DNA from: Streptomyces pseudovenezuelae
Lineage (GTDB): Bacteria; Actinomycetota; Actinomycetes; Streptomycetales; Streptomycetaceae
Direction: 5' to 3'
Length of the DNA: 64,000 nucleotides
Assembly: GCF_029892565.1 (NCBI RefSeq)
Contig: NZ_JARXVH010000011.1
Coordinates: 289,475-353,474 of the forward strand
The position numbers and the translations under genes are program-made. Below the pieces are notes generated by a model, which worked only from the letters and a program-made list of their open reading frames with translations, was not told where the DNA came from and ran no database searches. Of the stretch, positions 14,570 to 23,762 are shown in pieces; position 1 is the stretch's first letter, and each line of letters opens with the position of its first letter.

Positions 14570-17125
14570 TCACGGAGCGAGTCGGGTCACCGTGACCTGG
14601 TCGATGACCGGGGCGTAGGCCGAGCGTTGGCCGTACGGATTTCTCGACTGGCCGTCGAAGTCCGGGAGTTCGTCGGCGGTGAAGGCGAGGGTGTTGGTGC
14701 CTTCGTCGAGGGTGACGGGGACGGAGAGGCGGCGGAAGTCGTTGAAGTGGAAGGTGGTGGGGAACAAGGCGCGGTGCGGGGCGGCCCCGTTGACGGAGAT
14801 GTCGGCGTGGCGACAGATCGGGTCCGGGTTGTAGTGGGTCGCGGGGGCCTGTTCGCCGTTCGAGTAGCGGATCGTGAGGGCGTGGCGGCCCGCGTGCGCG
14901 GCTGTCACGGTCAGGGTGAGCGCGTTGCCCGGGCCGGCGCCGACGCCTTCGACCGCCTTGCCGCCGGTCGCGCGGGAGTGCGCGGTCACCTTCGCCGTGC
15001 CGGTGAGGGTGCCCTCTTCGGCCGCGTGGACCGTGGTGGACAGCAGTCCGCGCGAGGGACCGACCCGGAGCCGGTCGACGACCAGACGCTCCGAAGTCCC
15101 GGTCACTGTCACCTTGTTGATCCCTCCGGCCAGGAAGAGCGGGACGGGGCCACGCCGGACCGGGCCCAGTTCCTCGCCGTTGACCGTGAGCAGGCCCTCG
15201 CCGGGGCCGAGTTGGTCGACGGTCACGGTCGCCTCGCCGTCGTCGCCCGCGTGCACCCAGAAGGTGACGGTGCCGCCGCGCGGGAGTACGGCGGTGCCGG
15301 CGCCCGACGCACCGAGGTGGTCGTAGCCGACTTCGGCACCCGCGCCCAGCGCCGCGTACTCGGCGTCGTACGTGTCCGTGTCCCGGTCGTCGCGCAGGAC
15401 GAGGTCGAGCTTGTCGATGACCGCATCGCCCTCGGTCGCGCCGAGTTCGGGGTCCCGGGCCGCGAGCGTGATGCGGTGCGGGCCTGCCGTGAGGTCGACC
15501 TGGGTGTCGGTGTGACCCCACACCGCCCACTTGTAGCCGAGCGGCAGCAGCAGTTCGCGCGGTCGCGCGCCGTCCACGCGCAGGAAGACGTTGGTGGGCC
15601 CGTGCTCGCGCACCAGGTCCGCGAGGTTGTGGGAGTTGGCGAAGACTCGGACCTCGTACGTGCCGTCGTGCGGGACCTCGACGTCGAAGCTCAGCACGCC
15701 GTCGGAGCCGGTGCGCAGGCCGCCCACGTGGTACCCCCCGGATGTGGCGAACTTGTCGACGTCGGAAGGCGAACCCTCGGGACCGTTCCGGGAGTAGCCG
15801 GAGCCCGTGTACGTCGCGTCCTCGCCCTCGTACGTCCGTCGCCAGACGAGTGAGGGCGGCAGGGGTGAGGCACCATTGCCACCGGGCGCCAGGATCAGTT
15901 GGTAGGCGGACATCGCGTCGAGGTCGGTCAGGGGCAGCGTCACCGTGCCGTCCACGACGGGCAGTTCACCGTCCAGCAGGCGCAACGGCCCTTCGGAGTC
16001 GCCAACTTGGCCACTCCAGGGAATCTCCGACAACCGAACATGGACCGCCGCCCCGAAGACCTCCGCGTCGATCCCCTCGACGACCAGCTCCCCCGCACCC
16101 GCCGCCCCGCCGAAGAGCACCCTGGCCTGCCGCTTGTCCCGGTCGAGCGCGGCGACTCCCTGGAGCGTGTACTGCACGTTGGGATGCGGCGCGGTCACGC
16201 GGACGGTGTTCCCGGTCAACTGCCCGTACGCGTTGAACAACCACCACTGCCCGTTGCCCCTGTTGGCCTCGACGGCCGAGTCGTTGAGGTTGCCGGCGAT
16301 GTTCCAGTAGGCCATGTCGGCGTCGACCTTCGACTCCTCGACGGCGGCGATCCACTGGATCATCTGCCCGGGGACGGACAAGTGGTAGTTGTGCGCGTAC
16401 TCGTTGAGGTTGACCGGCAGTGGGCCGATGCCCAACTCCCGTTCCATTTCCCGGTACTTGGCGACGTTCGTACGGACCTCGTCCGGCGAGGACAGCTCGT
16501 GCCAGGTCATCACGTCGGGGAGTACACCCTGTTCCTTGGCGAACTCCAGGAAGCCGCGCACCTCGGGATACAGGACACAGGTGTTGGGCCCGGCGATACG
16601 CGCCTGAGGGTCCAGGCCCTTGATGAGGTGGTATGCCTGCCGCCAGGCCGCGAAGTGGGGGCGCGGCTCGGTGTGCCAGGAGACCTGGTCGTAGCCCCAC
16701 TCCCCCGTGCCGAACATGTTGCCCTCGGGCTCGTTGAACGGGACGTACACGACATGGGATTTGAGCGCGCCCAGCGTCAGCACCTGGACGACCTGGCGGC
16801 GGACGCTCTCCAGGTAGGTGGCGAGCCGTTCCGCGCCGGTGGCGCCCGGCCATTCGTAGGGGAAGCCGCGGTGGATGTCGGGCAGGTAGACGTAGACGTC
16901 CCGGCCCCCCGCCGCGACGAAGGACGGAAGGATCTCCAGGGCGTCGGCGCCGGGGTGCTGGACGCCGTCCTGGGCCTTGGTGGTGACCGTGCGGACGTAC
17001 ATACCCTCGACGACGGCGCGGCTGGGCACTCCGTCGCCGTAGAGCCCGTAGAGCGTGCCGCTGGCGCCGCCGTGGAAGGGGCCCGTCTCCGCACCCAGGT
17101 CGACGGTGAGCCGGTCCACAGTCAC
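14570..17125 (-). CDS. Clan GH-A (GH39-like) glycoside hydrolase with carbohydrate-binding module
   Basis: 851 residues from the GTG at 17125, chosen for its GAAGGAGGGG site. There is no signal peptide, so the enzyme is probably cytosolic. The N-terminal TIM barrel (about 1-420) has VPFNEPEGNMFG, where the Asn-Glu pair gives the likely acid/base near residue 170, and LPVNLNEYAHNY, with the likely nucleophile near 265; this is the clan GH-A pattern. Then come a beta domain, a CBM6/35-like segment beginning RRTYEGEDATYTGSGYSRNG near residue 450, and further beta-sandwich repeats to the end. GH39-type beta-xylosidases are the nearest recognised relatives. The substrate is not settled. Confidence 0.75.
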   Translation of the reverse strand: MTVDRLTVDLGAETGPFHGGASGTLYGLYGDGVPSRAVVEGMYVRTVTTKAQDGVQHPGADALEILPSFVAAGGRDVYVYLPDIHRGFPYEWPGATGAERLATYLESVRRQVVQVLTLGALKSHVVYVPFNEPEGNMFGTGEWGYDQVSWHTEPRPHFAAWRQAYHLIKGLDPQARIAGPNTCVLYPEVRGFLEFAKEQGVLPDVMTWHELSSPDEVRTNVAKYREMERELGIGPLPVNLNEYAHNYHLSVPGQMIQWIAAVEESKVDADMAYWNIAGNLNDSAVEANRGNGQWWLFNAYGQLTGNTVRVTAPHPNVQYTLQGVAALDRDKRQARVLFGGAAGAGELVVEGIDAEVFGAAVHVRLSEIPWSGQVGDSEGPLRLLDGELPVVDGTVTLPLTDLDAMSAYQLILAPGGNGASPLPPSLVWRRTYEGEDATYTGSGYSRNGPEGSPSDVDKFATSGGYHVGGLRTGSDGVLSFDVEVPHDGTYEVRVFANSHNLADLVREHGPTNVFLRVDGARPRELLLPLGYKWAVWGHTDTQVDLTAGPHRITLAARDPELGATEGDAVIDKLDLVLRDDRDTDTYDAEYAALGAGAEVGYDHLGASGAGTAVLPRGGTVTFWVHAGDDGEATVTVDQLGPGEGLLTVNGEELGPVRRGPVPLFLAGGINKVTVTGTSERLVVDRLRVGPSRGLLSTTVHAAEEGTLTGTAKVTAHSRATGGKAVEGVGAGPGNALTLTVTAAHAGRHALTIRYSNGEQAPATHYNPDPICRHADISVNGAAPHRALFPTTFHFNDFRRLSVPVTLDEGTNTLAFTADELPDFDGQSRNPYGQRSAYAPVIDQVTVTRLAP

Positions 17126-17264
17126 GGCACCCCTCCTTCGTTCGATATTCCGCACACCAGTCGACAGTCCGAACCGGCCTGGTCGAAGGTAGGGACAGCA
17201 TGCCGATCACGTCAACGGTGGGGCGGATTCCGGAAGTTTCGGAAGCCCGGTCGGCCGGGGACGC

Positions 17265-17807
17265 TCAGACCCGCAGCGCGCCCAGGCTGCCTTCCAGCCG
17301 TCCGAGCAACTCGCCCAGCAGTCCGGCGAGTTCACCCTGCCCCTGGGGATCGAGGACGGACAGCACGGCGGTCTCGTACGCGAGTTGTTCGGGCAGGATC
17401 CCGTCGACGAGGTCGCGGCCGGCGTCGGTGAGGCGGAGGTGGGCGACGCGTCGGTCGCGGGTGTCGCCCCGGCGCTCGACCAGGCCGCGCTCGGTCAACT
17501 GCTTGAGGCGCTTGGTGACGGCGGCGCCCGAGGAGAAGGTCTCGCGGGCCAGTTCACCGGGGGTCAGCTCGTGGCCGGTGCGGCGCAGCGCGCCGAGCAG
17601 GTCGAACTCGGGGCGGCTGAGACCCGCCCGGCGCAGCGGTGCGTCCTCCGCCTGCTGGAGGAGGGCGGCGCAGCGGTTGACCCGGCCGATGATCTCCATG
17701 GGCCCGGTGTCGAGGTCGGGATGGACGGCCTGCCACTGCCGGACGACCGCGGAGACGGTGTCGCCGCCCTGGGGGCGCGGATCCGTTTCCCGGTTGGTTG
17801 CCGTCAT
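17265..17807 (-). CDS. MarR family transcriptional regulator
   Basis: 180 residues. The winged helix-turn-helix is intact: LSRPEFDLLGALRRTG, then ELTPGELARETFSSGAAVTKRLKQLTERGLVERRGDTRDRRVAHLRLTDAGRDLV, with the wing RGDTRDRR. The N-terminal 40 residues and the C-terminal helices form the usual dimer interface. Its start overlaps the stop of the upstream FUSC transporter gene by 4 nt, so the exporter and regulator are co-expressed. A palindrome in front of the pair is its probable target, giving ligand-released self-control of export. Confidence 0.9.
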   Translation of the reverse strand: MTATNRETDPRPQGGDTVSAVVRQWQAVHPDLDTGPMEIIGRVNRCAALLQQAEDAPLRRAGLSRPEFDLLGALRRTGHELTPGELARETFSSGAAVTKRLKQLTERGLVERRGDTRDRRVAHLRLTDAGRDLVDGILPEQLAYETAVLSVLDPQGQGELAGLLGELLGRLEGSLGALRV

Positions 17808-19528
17808 GGTCGAACGCCCTCCGAGCTCGTGCTCCTACGCGCGTCCAGGTGCCGTCCCTGACGCCGTACCGTCTCGGCGAGGGTACGGTGTCCGGCCTGT
17901 TCGGCGCGCACGACCCGCTCCTGGGGCAGGGCACGCTGCCACCACTCGCCGGACGCGGCGTCGAACGTGGCGCGCAGGTCGACCAGGGCGGCGGCGAGCC
18001 CGCGACGGGCGGATTCCAGGGCGAGCGGGGCCTGGCTCGGCGTCGCGAGGAGGCGGGAGTCGGGGTCCGGACCCGCTGTCGCGAGCAGGCCGGCGGCGCG
18101 CTCGCGAGCGTGCTCCACGGCGGCCAGCGCCTCCTCCACCCGGTCGCCCGCGCGCCGGTTGGTCACGGCGACTGCGGCGACGAAGCCGACCAGCGCCCCG
18201 ACGAGCGTGTCGACGACCCGCTCGGTGATCAGCCGCCCGGGCTCCTGGAATCCGGCGAACTCGGTGACCAGCAGCGCCATCGGGGTCACACAGACGCTGC
18301 CGAGCCAGTAGTTGCGGCCCATCAACGCCTCGGCGCCGAAGTTGAAAGCGAGGCAGCACAGGACGAGGGCCGCCGGGGCGAGGTGGGCGAGCGGGATGAC
18401 GGCGGCGAAGACGAGGACGCCGGCGAGGTTGCCGACGACCCGCTGCACACCCCGCGTCCAGGTCAGGGCGATGTTGGCCTGGTAGAGGGAGGCGGCGGTG
18501 ACCAGGGCCCAGTAGGGGCGGCCGACGCCGAGGGCGAGGGAGACGTAGCCGGCCAGGGCGCAGCCGAGTGCGGTGCGCACGGCGAGCGGGGCGAGGGGGC
18601 CGAGCCGGTGCCACAACGGGCGGGCGGGAGCGGCGAGTTCGGCTTCGGCGCCGAGGAGTTCGTCGGCCGCTTCAGGGGTTCCGACCACCGGGATGGGCCC
18701 CCTGCCGCACAACTCGCGCGCCCAAGAGCGCAGCCGCTCCGGGTCGGTGTCGGCGGGCGCGGCGAGGGCGATCTCGGCGCGGACGACGAGGCGTTCGAGG
18801 GCGCGTCGGGTGCGGGCGGAACGGGAGCCGGTGGCGAGGAGGGACTGCCAGGCGGCCTGGATGGCGGCGGCTGCCGCGACTCGGGCGCGGTCGCGGCCCT
18901 GGGCGACGGAACCGGTGGCGCGGGCAGTGACGTACGCGGCAGCCGCATTGAGCGCCTGCGCCGTGGCCCGGCGTTCCGGTCCGTGCGGGCGCAGCAGGAC
19001 CGGTGCCATGCCGACGAGCCAGGCCCAGGCGCCGGCCGCGGCGGCCAGGGCGAGGTGGCCGGGTATCTGGCCGAGTGTCTGCGGCGCGAAGAGGGCGGAC
19101 GAGGTGATGAAGGTGAAGATCACGTGGGCGGGCGGGCCGAGGCGCGTCGCGTCGCACAGCGCCTTCTGTACGGCGGCCAGCAGGGCGCCGACGGTGACGA
19201 GCACGACGGCGCTGTCGGTGAGCGAGGCCGCGGTGAGGGCGACGGCGAGGCCGGCGATCATGCCGAGCACGACCCAGGCCAGCGTGCGGGCCCGGGCGGC
19301 GTAAGGGCGGTTGTGGGCGTACAGGGCGCAGAGCGACCCGGCCATCGTGTACATCGCCAGATCGAGCCGGCCCAACGCCATGAGGATCAGGTTGGGCAGG
19401 GCCGTCGAGACTACGACGCTCAGTGCGGGCTTGAACCAGATGTCCGAGGGGCGGCTCATACGCAGCACACCCGCCAGCGGGAGACGGCGTACGCGTGGGG
19501 CGGCGGGGGCGGGGGTCGCACTGCTCAT
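17804..19528 (-). CDS. FUSC family (aromatic-acid-exporter-like) membrane protein
   Basis: 574 residues with two blocks of hydrophobic helices (about 30-165 and 325-455) separated by a soluble domain, the layout of fusaric-acid-resistance/AaeB-like proteins. The second block carries GRPYWALVTAASLYQANIALTWTRGVQRVVGNLAGV, the characteristic FUSC signature. The C-terminal soluble tail is rich in charged helices. It probably exports an aromatic or weak organic acid. It is first in the operon with the MarR gene and has a short 5' region with an operator 15 bp before the start. Confidence 0.88.
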   Translation of the reverse strand: MSSATPAPAAPRVRRLPLAGVLRMSRPSDIWFKPALSVVVSTALPNLILMALGRLDLAMYTMAGSLCALYAHNRPYAARARTLAWVVLGMIAGLAVALTAASLTDSAVVLVTVGALLAAVQKALCDATRLGPPAHVIFTFITSSALFAPQTLGQIPGHLALAAAAGAWAWLVGMAPVLLRPHGPERRATAQALNAAAAYVTARATGSVAQGRDRARVAAAAAIQAAWQSLLATGSRSARTRRALERLVVRAEIALAAPADTDPERLRSWARELCGRGPIPVVGTPEAADELLGAEAELAAPARPLWHRLGPLAPLAVRTALGCALAGYVSLALGVGRPYWALVTAASLYQANIALTWTRGVQRVVGNLAGVLVFAAVIPLAHLAPAALVLCCLAFNFGAEALMGRNYWLGSVCVTPMALLVTEFAGFQEPGRLITERVVDTLVGALVGFVAAVAVTNRRAGDRVEEALAAVEHARERAAGLLATAGPDPDSRLLATPSQAPLALESARRGLAAALVDLRATFDAASGEWWQRALPQERVVRAEQAGHRTLAETVRRQGRHLDARRSTSSEGVRP

Positions 19529-19543
19529 GAAGAATTACTTTAG

Positions 19544-19558
19544 CAGGTGTTTTACCTG
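19544..19558. promoter_or_regulatory. Palindromic operator before the FUSC-MarR operon
   Basis: CAGGTGTTTTACCTG has perfect 5-bp arms around a 5-bp spacer, in a conspicuously AT-rich island just 16 bp from the FUSC start. A minus-strand TAAAGT lies between it and the start, so the palindrome overlaps the likely promoter. It is the best candidate site for the MarR protein encoded in the same operon. Confidence 0.6.
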
Positions 19559-19726
19559 TGAATGATATCGTGAGGCGGCCGCCACCCCCAGACGCCGCCC
19601 ACGGATGCCGCCGCTCACCTGCTGTGCTCCCTCGAATGCTCCCCGTGTACCCCCTTGCGCTCGCGTGAGCGCCGCGTGTCGTGGGCATCGACGGACTGTC
19701 CGACACCGTCGAGCGGGGAGGTGCGC

Positions 19727-20269
19727 GTGCACGGACCGGCTTCGCCCGGCTGGCTGCTGGTCGCGCTGTGCGCGGCGACCGGGGCCTACTGTCTGCTGCG
19801 GATGCGCAGCAGGGTCGAGGAGCAGCGCCGGGCCGCGGGCGGCGAGGCGCTGATGGGCTTCGGGATGGCCGCGATGGCCGTACCGGCGGCGGTGTTCAGC
19901 CCGCCGTCCTGGACCTGGCCCGGCTACGCCGCCGTATTCGGCGCCGCCGGGTTGCGCGCCCTGTGGGCGGCGCGTACGAGCCCGCACCATCTGCATCATC
20001 TGGTGGGCGTCTCGGCCATGGTCTACATGGCGGTCGTGATGGCCGTCTCCCCCGGACACCACGCCGAGCACGGCGTCTCGTCCGGAGTCCCGCTGGTGAC
20101 AGGGGTGTTGCTCCTCTACTTCACGGGGTACGTCCTGCTCTCCGGCGTCCGCCTGATACCCGTGACCGCCGGTGGCGGGAGCGTCGGCTGGAGCGACCGG
20201 CCGGAGTTGGCACGGGCCTGCCGCCTGTCGATGGGGATCGGGATGGTGGCGATGCTGCTCACGCTCTGA
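19727..20269 (+). CDS. DUF5134 membrane protein
   Basis: 180 residues from the GTG at 19727, with GGGGAGG five nt upstream. It has five or six hydrophobic helices and a His-rich loop TSPHHLHHLVG, then SPGHHAEHG, which is typical of this actinobacterial family. The clustered His residues at the membrane could bind metal, but function is unknown. It stands 95 bp before the M56 peptidase gene; the two are often neighbours in streptomycetes and may work together. Confidence 0.75.
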   Translation: MHGPASPGWLLVALCAATGAYCLLRMRSRVEEQRRAAGGEALMGFGMAAMAVPAAVFSPPSWTWPGYAAVFGAAGLRALWAARTSPHHLHHLVGVSAMVYMAVVMAVSPGHHAEHGVSSGVPLVTGVLLLYFTGYVLLSGVRLIPVTAGGGSVGWSDRPELARACRLSMGIGMVAMLLTL

Positions 20270-20364
20270 GGCGCGGTGCCACGCCGTACGCGAAACCGTT
20301 GCCTGCGTCACTTTGGCGTAAGGGACCGTGTGCCGAGCGGCCCCGCGCTCATAGGGTGATCGCC

Positions 20365-21300
20365 ATGATGGTCCCCGCAGCACTGTTGCTGCTCGGCGCT
20401 CTCGCCGCCGTGGTCGCCCCGAGGCTGCTCGCCCGGGCCGACTGGCCGGACCGTGAACCCGTGGTCGCCCTCTGGGTCTGGCAGTGCGTGGTGGCGGCCG
20501 TACTGCTCTGCTGTGCGCTGTCGATGACGCTGAGCGCGGCGGCGGCCTGGCAGGCGGTGCGCGGTCATGTGTTCGCCGGTGCACCGCATGGCGTGGCGGA
20601 GGCGTACGCGCTGCGGGCCACCGGCCCCTGGGCGGCGGCGACCGCGGTGACGCTGGCCTGTGCCGGGGCGTGGAGCGGGGCGATGCTGGTCCGTGAGGTC
20701 GTACGGGCGCGGGCGCGCCGTCGGCGAAGCCGGGCCCAACTCCTCGTGCAGGCACCGCTGTTGCCGGGCGAGGAGCCGATGCGGGGTCGACTGGTGGTGC
20801 TGGAGGGCGAGCGCGCGGACGCGTGGTGGCTGCCGGGCGCGGCGCCCGGACTCGTCGTGACCACCGAGGCGCTGCGTCGGCTCAAGGGACGGCAGTTGGA
20901 CGCCGTCCTCGCACACGAGCGGGGACACGCACTGGCCCGGCACGACTGGCTGCTGCACTGTTCGGGGGCGCTGGCGGGCGGGTTCCCGCAGGTGCCGGTG
21001 TTCGCGGCGTTCCGCGACGAGATGCACCGCCTGGTCGAACTCTCCGCCGACGACATGGCCTCCCGTCGCCACGGGCGCCTCACGACCGCGCTCGCGCTCG
21101 TCGAACTCAACGAGGACCGGGGCGTGTTCGGCCCCTCCCCCACCCCGCACGCCCACGTCCCGCAACGCGGCCACCGGCTCCTCGCCCCGCCCGACCGCCT
21201 CACCGCGGCCCGCCGCCTGGGCCTGACGGCGACGGCCGCGCTGGTACCCGTGGTGCCGGTGCTGGTGGCGTTCGTACCGGGGCTGCGGGCGCTCGGGTAG
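20365..21300 (+). CDS. M56 family integral-membrane metallopeptidase
   Basis: 311 residues from ATG 20365 (the next codon but one is also ATG). BlaR1/MecR1-like peptidase unit: membrane helices near 1-20, 35-58 and 88-108, then a cytosolic zinc domain with H184-E-R-G-H188 and a third ligand in LVELSADDMA near residue 230, and a last helix at the C terminus. There is no penicillin-sensor domain, and the BlaI-type repressor that often accompanies such genes is not adjacent, so its target is unclear. Regulated intramembrane-type proteolysis is the family role. Confidence 0.88.
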   Translation: MMVPAALLLLGALAAVVAPRLLARADWPDREPVVALWVWQCVVAAVLLCCALSMTLSAAAAWQAVRGHVFAGAPHGVAEAYALRATGPWAAATAVTLACAGAWSGAMLVREVVRARARRRRSRAQLLVQAPLLPGEEPMRGRLVVLEGERADAWWLPGAAPGLVVTTEALRRLKGRQLDAVLAHERGHALARHDWLLHCSGALAGGFPQVPVFAAFRDEMHRLVELSADDMASRRHGRLTTALALVELNEDRGVFGPSPTPHAHVPQRGHRLLAPPDRLTAARRLGLTATAALVPVVPVLVAFVPGLRALG

Positions 21301-21369
21301 CCCCGGCAACAGGCACGGCGACAGCCCCCGCATTGGCCTCCCGCCCCACCGGTCGGCGAGGATCGTCGT

Positions 21370-22074
21370 ATGCACACCCTGCCCGTCGACTCTCCGCCCC
21401 GCCACAGCACCGCCGTCCGCAGCGCCACCGCCCTGGCCCTGTGCTCCGCGCTGCTGCTGGCCCTGGTCGCGGTCGAGTGGCACCCCCTGACCGGCCTCGA
21501 CGACAACATCGCCCGCGCCACCCATGGCTGGGCGGTCGACGAGCGAGGTGTGACCCATGCCTTCCGGATCCTCACGGACTGGGTCTGGGACCCTTGGACG
21601 ATGCGCGTCGCGTGCGCGGCGGTCGTGGTGTGGCTGGCCTGGCGTCGCTCGGCCTGGTGGACGGCACTCTGGCTGACGGCCACCTGCGCGCTCGGCACCC
21701 TCCTGCAGCAGTCCCTCAAGGCCGCCGTCGACCGCCCACGCCCCGTCTGGCCCGACCCGGTCGACTCGGCCCACTACGCGGCCTACCCGTCGGGCCACGC
21801 CATGACCGCCGCGATCGCCTGCGGCCTCCTCCTGTGGCTCCTGCACCGCCGTTCCCCCGGCCGCACCCTGTGGCGTACGGCCCTGGCGGCGTCCGTGATC
21901 TCCGTGCTCGGCGTCGGTCTGACCCGGGTCTGGCTGGGCGTTCACTGGCCGACGGACGTGGTGGGCGGTTGGCTGTTGGGGGCGATGGTGGTGGCGGTCG
22001 CGGTGGTGGTGCATGAGCGGTGGGGGCCGTCGCCTGGGGCGCCGGACGGATATACGCCCACGGCAGGCCGCTGA
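21370..22074 (+). CDS. PAP2-superfamily membrane phosphatase
   Basis: 234 residues, six membrane helices. The three phosphatase motifs are present: KAAVDRPRPVWP near residue 118, YPSGHA near 141, and TRVWLGVHWPTDVVGG near 180, giving the catalytic His pair and the Arg/Lys phosphate grip. It could dephosphorylate phosphatidate, undecaprenyl diphosphate or similar lipids. The last ten or so residues overlap the antisense remnant of a methyltransferase gene, so the natural C terminus may have been replaced by a rearrangement; all catalytic motifs are upstream of that point. Confidence 0.9.
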   Translation: MHTLPVDSPPRHSTAVRSATALALCSALLLALVAVEWHPLTGLDDNIARATHGWAVDERGVTHAFRILTDWVWDPWTMRVACAAVVVWLAWRRSAWWTALWLTATCALGTLLQQSLKAAVDRPRPVWPDPVDSAHYAAYPSGHAMTAAIACGLLLWLLHRRSPGRTLWRTALAASVISVLGVGLTRVWLGVHWPTDVVGGWLLGAMVVAVAVVVHERWGPSPGAPDGYTPTAGR

Positions 22075-22235
22075 CGATGACATCTGCCTGACCTAGGCCG
22101 CGCTCGGCCAGGACGGTGGAGACGTCACGGGCATCCGCCGTGACCGCGTCGAGGCCGGCGAAGCGTTCGGTCAACAGGGCGGTGAAACGCTCATTGATGT
22201 CGAGGGCGATATGCCGCCCCCGCGTGCGCGCTCGC
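22036..22235 (-). pseudogene. Remnant of a class I SAM-dependent methyltransferase
   Basis: Translation of the minus strand gives GRHIALDINERFTALLTERF, then ADARDVSTVLAERGL and ADVIVSGLPWAY. That is the middle of a phospholipid-N-methyltransferase-like protein: the motif I/II acidic region and the SGLPWA motif. Neither the N terminus with the glycine loop nor the C terminus is present, and the fragment overlaps the PAP2 stop. It is a relic of a deleted gene. Confidence 0.6.
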
Positions 22236-22280
22236 CCTTCCCGGACAGCCCGGAAATTCCGAGCACAACAGGTGGTTCGC

Positions 22281-22397
22281 TCAACTCACCGGCCGGGCGG
22301 CCTTCTTGATCAGGTCGGCGACGATGGCCGACTGCGAGACGTACACGGCGTGGCTGCCGGTGGACTCGACCGTGGTCGCGGTGACCCGTTCGGCCAT
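22281..22397 (-). pseudogene. C-terminal remnant of an alpha/beta hydrolase
   Basis: A 38-residue reading, MAERVTATTVESTGSHAVYV followed by SQSAIVADLIKKAARPVS and a stop, matches the C-terminal end of an alpha/beta hydrolase, with the catalytic His in GSHAVYVSQ. The rest of the enzyme is missing. With the neighbouring methyltransferase relic it marks 22.04-22.48 kb as a deletion scar; the sequence between 22398 and 22481 shows nothing recognisable. Confidence 0.55.
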
Positions 22398-22481
22398 GGC
22401 CGCTGGGCGGGCGGGGGGATCATGCGGTGAGGTGGGAGCTCCTGCGCCGACCGGCGGCCCCGGAGGGAAGCCGGCATCTTC

Positions 22482-23762
22482 CTAGCGGTGGATGGCCTTG
22501 ACCTCCAGGAACTCCGCCAGGCCGAACCTGCCCAACTCCCGGCCGTTGCCGCTCTGCTTGTACCCGCCGAAGGGCGCGGTCAGGTTGAACTCCCCGCCGT
22601 TGACGATGACCTGGCCGGTGCGCATGCGCTTCGCCACGGCCAGCGCGTGGTCCGGCTCGCCGAACACGCTGCCGCCCAGGCCGTAGACGGAGTTGTTGGC
22701 GATGGCGACGGCCTCGGCCTCGTCGGCGTAGGGGATCACCGAGAGCACCGGGCCGAAGATCTCCTCCTGGGCGATGACGGCGTCCGGCGCGACGTCGGCG
22801 AAGATCGTCGGGCGGACGTAGGCGCCCCGTTCGAGGCCCTCGACCGGGCCGGAGCCGCCGAACGCGACCGTGGCCCCGTCGGCGATGCCGCGCTCGATGT
22901 AGCCGGACACCCGCCTCTGCTGGGCGACCGAGGACATCGGACCGATCCGGGTGGCCGGGTCAGTCGGGTCGCCCACGCCGTAGGAACCGGCGGCGGCCAC
23001 CGCGAGCTCGACGATCTCGTCGTGCCGGCTCGCGGGCACCAGCATCCGCGTCCACGCGGCGCAGGTCTGGCCGCTGTTCATCCAGGCGTACTCAATGCCG
23101 AGGTCCACGGCGTTCTGCAGGTCGGCGTCGTCGAGGATGATGTTGGCCGACTTGCCGCCCAGCTCCAGCGCGACCCGCTTCACCGTGCCGGCCGCACCGA
23201 TCGACACCCGCTTGCCGGCGCCGGTGGATCCGGTGAACGACACCATGTCGATGCCCTGGTGGCCGGAGATCGCCTCGCCGATCACCGGCCCGGTGCCGTA
23301 CACGACGTTGACGACGCCCGCCGGGATCCCCGCGGGCGCGGTCACCTCGGCGAACAGGGCGGCGGTGAGCGGGGTGACCACGCTGGGCTTGAGCACCACC
23401 GTGCAACCGGCGAGCAACGCCGGCACGACCTTCGCGACGGTCTGGTACAGAGGGGCGTTCCACGGCGTGATGGCGCCGACGACACCGATCGGCTCGTGCA
23501 CGATCAGCGCGTTGCCCAGTTCCTCCTCCCAGGCGAAGCCGTCGGCCAGCGGGGCGAAGCTGCTCGCCACCTGGTAGGGCAGCCCGGCCCGTACGACCTT
23601 GGCGTACGAGATCGGCGAACCCATCTCGGAGGTGACGGTGGCGGCGAAGTGGTCGACGGCGCCCTTGATGCCGTCGGCGATCCGGGCGATCGCGGCGGCC
23701 CGCTCACCGACCGGCACCGCCGACCACGCCGGGAGAGCGCGCCGCGCGGCCGCGACGGCCCG
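22482..23762 (-). pseudogene. Aldehyde dehydrogenase lacking its N terminus
   Basis: The frame encodes about 427 residues of an NAD(P)-dependent aldehyde dehydrogenase. GAITPWNAPL and VLKPSVVTPL bind the cofactor, FTGSTGAGKRV is the Rossmann loop, ELGGKSANI holds the general-base Glu, NSGQTCAAWTRM the catalytic Cys, and EEIFGPVLSV is near the end. Homology begins at VHRAVAAARRALPAW, which is normally about residue 45. Upstream of that point the sequence becomes the opposite-strand XRE gene, so start codon, ribosome site and N-terminal strand are gone. The open frame continues antisense to XRE to 24029, but that extension has no family resemblance. Confidence 0.75.

Noticed and set aside
17126..17264. 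Sugar-responsive operator before the large glycosidase gene
   Set aside because: CGGAAGTTTCGG-like symmetry is present but short and imperfect, and it matches no known LacI-type or CebR-type box.
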